From Candidatus Competibacteraceae bacterium (lineage in GTDB: Bacteria; Pseudomonadota; Gammaproteobacteria; Competibacterales; Competibacteraceae), in assembly GCA_020445005.1 (NCBI GenBank), contig JAGRHM010000336.1, forward strand, positions 1 through 6,771: DNA of 6,771 nt, written 5' to 3'. Below the pieces are notes generated by a model that was given only the letters and a program-made list of their open reading frames with translations, was not told the DNA's origin and searched no databases. Below, in pieces: positions 3,957 to 6,771 of this stretch; the stretch's first letter is position 1, and every line of letters begins with the position of its first letter. A program made the translations under genes and the position numbers.

Positions 3957-6317
3957 CCCTGGATACCGCTGGATACCTATCGCGGCGCGCGCTTCACGTA
4001 CGGTTTTTCCGTTTTCCGAGACGACCCGCCGTAGACGGTCCAGACCGGCGTCTTTTAATGTTTGTTCCAGTAACTGGCGGATCGCTTCCGGCTTCTCCAA
4101 CGTGAGGGCTTGCCGCGCCAACGACGCCATGCGTGAAAAATCCACGCTTCTAATCGCCCACTTTATCCGTGGGAGAACCGCGGCGCTCACGCTCAGGCGA
4201 TTGAATCCCAACCCCAACAAGAGCAGGGCGCCACCGGGATCACCGGCCATTTCCCCGCACACGGCGACCGGCTTGCCGGCTGGTCTGGATGCATCCACCA
4301 CCTGCCGAAGCGCGCGCAGCACGGCGGGATGGAGAGGATCCAGCCGTTGCGAGACGTGGAGGTTACCACGGTCGATGGCCAGCAGATATTGAGCGAGATC
4401 ATTGGTGCCGACGGAAAAAAAGTCCACCCGCCGGGCCAGTTCTTCCGCCTGGTAGACCGCGGAGGGCACCTCGATCATGAGCCCAACCGGCGGGCGAGAA
4501 GACGCGACGCCTTCTTCCAGAAGCTGGTGATGCGCTTGGTCGATCAGGGTGAGCGTTTCTTCCACCTCGGCGACCCCGTTGACCATCGGCAGGAGGAGTC
4601 TCAGGTTTCCCAGCCCGGCATTCGCGCGCAACGCGGCCCTGAGCTGGGTGAGAAAGATCTCGGGGTGATCCAGAGTGAGGCGGATGCCGCGCCAGCCCAG
4701 CATCGGGTTCCGTTCCACGAGGGGCAGGTATGGAAGCGGTTTGTCACCCCCCACATCCAAGGTCCGCAGATTGACCGGCAGCGGTGCGACCGCCTGCAGT
4801 ATCCGCCGATACACCCGCATTTGTTCCTGCTCGCTGGGAAATCGGTCGTAGCGCATGAACAGCAGCTCGGACCGAAACAGCCCGATGCCCGCCGAGCCGG
4901 CGGCCTCCATCAAGGGTACATCCGCAATGAGACCCGCGTTGGTGTAGAGGAACACCTCCACCCCATCCGTCGTGCGCGCCGGTAGGTCGCGAAGGGTCTT
5001 GAGGTCTTTCTCGAACTCCCGATCTTCGCGGATTAGACACTCGACCTCCTGGCGTAGCATGGGATTGGGTCGCGGGTATGCCCATCCACGGTTGCCGTCC
5101 ACAACAACCTCCTGGCCGTCCAAATGCTCCAGTGGTAAACGCCCAACACCGACCACCGCCGGTATGCCAAGCGCGCGGGCAAGGATGGTCAAATGGGACA
5201 GTGAAGAACCCTCCGCCGAGATGATGCCGCGCACCCGGTCACGAGGCACGAGCCCCAGGTCAATGGCGCTGAGCTGGCGACCGATCAAGATGATGCTCGA
5301 CGGGCCATCACCTGTGGTTCCGGATCCACCCTGCAAGTGCATGAGTATGCGATGGCCAAGCCCTCGGATGTCCTCACCTCGTTCCCGCAGGTACGGATCT
5401 TCCATTGCGTCGAAGCGCCGCGCATACTCCTCAATGGTCTGTCGAAGCGCACCGGGCGCCCAGTTCCCCTGGTGGATGCGCGCCACCGCGGCTTCCACGA
5501 TTTCCGGGCTGTCCAGAATCAACGTATAGGCATCGAACAGCGCCCGGTCCGCTGCGGAGAGCGGACCATCAAGGTCCGCGCTGAGCCGCCTGACCTCCTC
5601 TTGGACCCGTGCTACGGCTTTGTGTAGACGTTGCTCCTCCATCCTGGGATCTTCCAGCTGGCGGTTGGGTACCGCACCGAGGTCAGTCGGCGAAAAGACC
5701 ACGACCCCCGTTCCTATGGCGATCCCAGGGGCTCCCGGTAGCCCTTCAATCCAGCCCCGCTCTGCGCCATCCGGCCGACATAGGCTGCAAAGATCGCCGC
5801 TGGCCCGCGCATAAGCGATCGCGCCGCCCAGTTGGACAGCCAGGGTGGTCAGGATCGCGGTATCGGCATCGTCGAAACAGCGCACAGCCCGCTGGCGCAC
5901 GACCAATACGCCCAACACCTTGCTTCGGTGGGTAATCGGCACGCCGAGAAATCCATGGAAGGGTCCGGAACCGGCCTGGCGAACGAACTCCTGATGCGGC
6001 GCTTCGGGTACGTGCGCCAGATTGATGGGCAAGGCGCTCTCGGCCACTCTCCCAATGAGTCCCTTGCCAAAGCCGAATTGAACCTGTCCGACTGCGGTCG
6101 GGGCGAGGCCCGCCGTGGCTACGACCACATGCCGTCGGCGCTCGTGTTCGGTGAAATAGATACTGCAGGCATCCACCGCCATCAGCACACGCGTGCGCTC
6201 CACCACAACCCGCAGCGCCGTCTCCATGTCTGGCGCTGCGTCCACCTCACGAATCACCTGGGCGAGCGACGCCAGTTTAGAATGCTCGCCGCCCGCTAGC
6301 CTGTCATCCATATCCAT
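3921..6317 (-). CDS. ptsP: Phosphoenolpyruvate-protein phosphotransferase PtsP (enzyme I Ntr, GAF-containing)
   Basis: Enzyme I of the nitrogen PTS takes phosphate from PEP and passes it to NPr (PtsO) and then PtsN; the cascade signals nitrogen and carbon status and tunes potassium transport and stress responses rather than importing sugar. From the ATG at 6317 the protein has 798 residues. A GAF domain (about 15-170, with FLGVPITHRSKVLGVLVV) senses nitrogen metabolites in enteric homologues. The PEP-utiliser N domain (about 190-315) follows, then the phosphohistidine domain with H375 in GSSLSHLTILARALGIPAVV. The PEP-binding barrel has GLFRSELLFM (479-488), DVGGDKPLPYLP, DFFSVGTNDLAQYLLAIDRG and the catalytic C687 in AVCGEMAGDP. 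All key residues are present. A start at 6428 is possible, but its extra 37 residues lie over the end of nnrS and look unlike the family. GGAG (about 6322-6319) supports 6317, or an in-frame ATG at 6311. A CSLC motif lies in the linker at 177-180. The last ~35 residues extend past the usual end. Confidence 0.95.
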   Translation of the reverse strand: MDMDDRLAGGEHSKLASLAQVIREVDAAPDMETALRVVVERTRVLMAVDACSIYFTEHERRRHVVVATAGLAPTAVGQVQFGFGKGLIGRVAESALPINLAHVPEAPHQEFVRQAGSGPFHGFLGVPITHRSKVLGVLVVRQRAVRCFDDADTAILTTLAVQLGGAIAYARASGDLCSLCRPDGAERGWIEGLPGAPGIAIGTGVVVFSPTDLGAVPNRQLEDPRMEEQRLHKAVARVQEEVRRLSADLDGPLSAADRALFDAYTLILDSPEIVEAAVARIHQGNWAPGALRQTIEEYARRFDAMEDPYLRERGEDIRGLGHRILMHLQGGSGTTGDGPSSIILIGRQLSAIDLGLVPRDRVRGIISAEGSSLSHLTILARALGIPAVVGVGRLPLEHLDGQEVVVDGNRGWAYPRPNPMLRQEVECLIREDREFEKDLKTLRDLPARTTDGVEVFLYTNAGLIADVPLMEAAGSAGIGLFRSELLFMRYDRFPSEQEQMRVYRRILQAVAPLPVNLRTLDVGGDKPLPYLPLVERNPMLGWRGIRLTLDHPEIFLTQLRAALRANAGLGNLRLLLPMVNGVAEVEETLTLIDQAHHQLLEEGVASSRPPVGLMIEVPSAVYQAEELARRVDFFSVGTNDLAQYLLAIDRGNLHVSQRLDPLHPAVLRALRQVVDASRPAGKPVAVCGEMAGDPGGALLLLGLGFNRLSVSAAVLPRIKWAIRSVDFSRMASLARQALTLEKPEAIRQLLEQTLKDAGLDRLRRVVSENGKTVREARAAIGIQRYPGSTAKKEQRGHD

Positions 6318-6322
6318 ACTCC
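6318..6322 (-). promoter_or_regulatory. Ribosome-binding site of ptsP
   Basis: CCCGGAG lies just before ATG GAT ATG on the minus strand. Spacing is short for the first ATG (6317) and about seven bases for the second (6311), so either could be used. It argues against the far-upstream start at 6428. Confidence 0.5.
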
Positions 6323-6346
6323 GGGACCGGTTGATCGACGAGATGC

Positions 6347-6771
6347 TTAGCCTGGCTTTCCGTCGATCCGGGGTTGCATCAGAATGGGGGTATAGTGAAT
6401 GATAAACAGTGCAAAGGCGCTCGACCATAACAGCCCTGCCACGATGAGTCCCGGCAGGTAAAACCCCGGTACCGCGATTGGGATCACCACGCGTATGATC
6501 GCGCTTACGTTAATAACGATAAATGCCGCAATGATAGGGGTGCTCGCCACGATGACGCGGCCGGTGTGACCCAGAGCGACGCGACTCATCATGCCCAGCG
6601 TCAGGCTGCCGATCGCGCCGACCGTCAGTGCGTGAACGGCCGCGCTGGGCATCACCGCCGGTACCAGGCCGGCGAGTCCCTTCAAGGCAAGGGCGACGAC
6701 AATCCATGCATGGCCGAGGTGCAAAATCCACAGCATCGGCACGCATCGCGTGGCCAGGGATCGCCAGCGCC
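6347..6771 (-). CDS. nnrS: NnrS-family haem/copper membrane protein, C-terminal part (runs off the right edge)
   Basis: About 140 C-terminal residues are present and the frame stays open to the edge; the GTG at 6742 is internal. Recognisable NnrS blocks are PMLWILHLGHAWIVVALALK, then AVHALTVGAIGSLTLGMMSR with ALGHTGR, then INVSAIIRVVIPI and LLWSSAFALFIIHYTPILMQ. Four hydrophobic helices alternate with these motifs, and the conserved histidines (LHLGHAW, AVHALT, ALGHTGR) are candidate haem or metal ligands. NnrS proteins sit in the inner membrane, bind haem and copper, are induced by nitric oxide through NnrR or NsrR, and protect cells against nitrosative stress. Most denitrifiers and many pathogens carry one. 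The stop is 29 bp before the ptsP start on the same strand, which suggests a shared transcript. The N-terminal half and the promoter lie outside the window, so regulation cannot be judged. Confidence 0.92.
   Translation of the reverse strand, partial: RWRSLATRCVPMLWILHLGHAWIVVALALKGLAGLVPAVMPSAAVHALTVGAIGSLTLGMMSRVALGHTGRVIVASTPIIAAFIVINVSAIIRVVIPIAVPGFYLPGLIVAGLLWSSAFALFIIHYTPILMQPRIDGKPG

Noticed and set aside
4329..4985. 218-codon plus-strand ORF inside ptsP
   Set aside because: It is antisense to the highly conserved PEP-binding barrel of PtsP. It is long only because GC-rich codons leave few stops on the other strand.
6318..6428. N-terminal extension of PtsP by 37 residues
   Set aside because: The extension overlaps the 3' end of nnrS, is basic and unlike the family, and a better-placed start with GGAG exists at 6317/6311.

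Overview
The window looks like chromosomal DNA of a GC-rich proteobacterium, most likely a gammaproteobacterium with some nitrogen-oxide or sulfur metabolism. This is inferred from an nnrS-ptsP pair, a TSUP (TauE/SafE) exporter and mobile-element types common in such genomes. No species can be named from the sequence alone. The window divides into an eroded mobile-element zone (about 1-1125), a lightly populated regulatory zone (about 1130-2840), an IS3 scar (2838-3149) and an intact, densely packed housekeeping/stress zone (3195 to the right edge).

Left zone: the C-terminal part of a group II intron reverse transcriptase/maturase (minus strand) runs off the left edge. Its reading frame ends exactly where a 214-bp element with 32-bp terminal inverted repeats begins (569-782). 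Next come AT-richer DNA without a gene and the last ~78 codons of an IS5-family transposase (plus strand).

Middle zone: a MarR-family regulator (1203-1649, minus) has no Shine-Dalgarno site of its own. It is preceded by an unannotated 43-codon ORF with a strong GGAGG site that overlaps the marR start, so translational coupling is plausible. Upstream of that lies a 140-bp stretch rich in palindromes. Then comes a Yip1-family five-helix membrane protein (2134-2697, minus) with a clear ribosome-binding site and a candidate promoter in which an imperfect 25-bp palindrome covers the -10 and spacer. An IS3-family transposase remnant with in-frame stops separates this from the next gene.

Right zone: a TSUP permease (plus) converges on ptsP (minus), and their 3' ends overlap by 36 bp. 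ptsP encodes a complete GAF-containing enzyme I of the nitrogen PTS. It follows 29 bp behind the 3' end of nnrS, which continues past the right edge; the two probably form one transcription unit. I see no rRNA, tRNA or CRISPR array and no convincing new multi-gene system. The points most worth checking are the palindromic element fused to the maturase fragment, the marR leader ORF, and the cluster of inverted repeats at 1792-1929.
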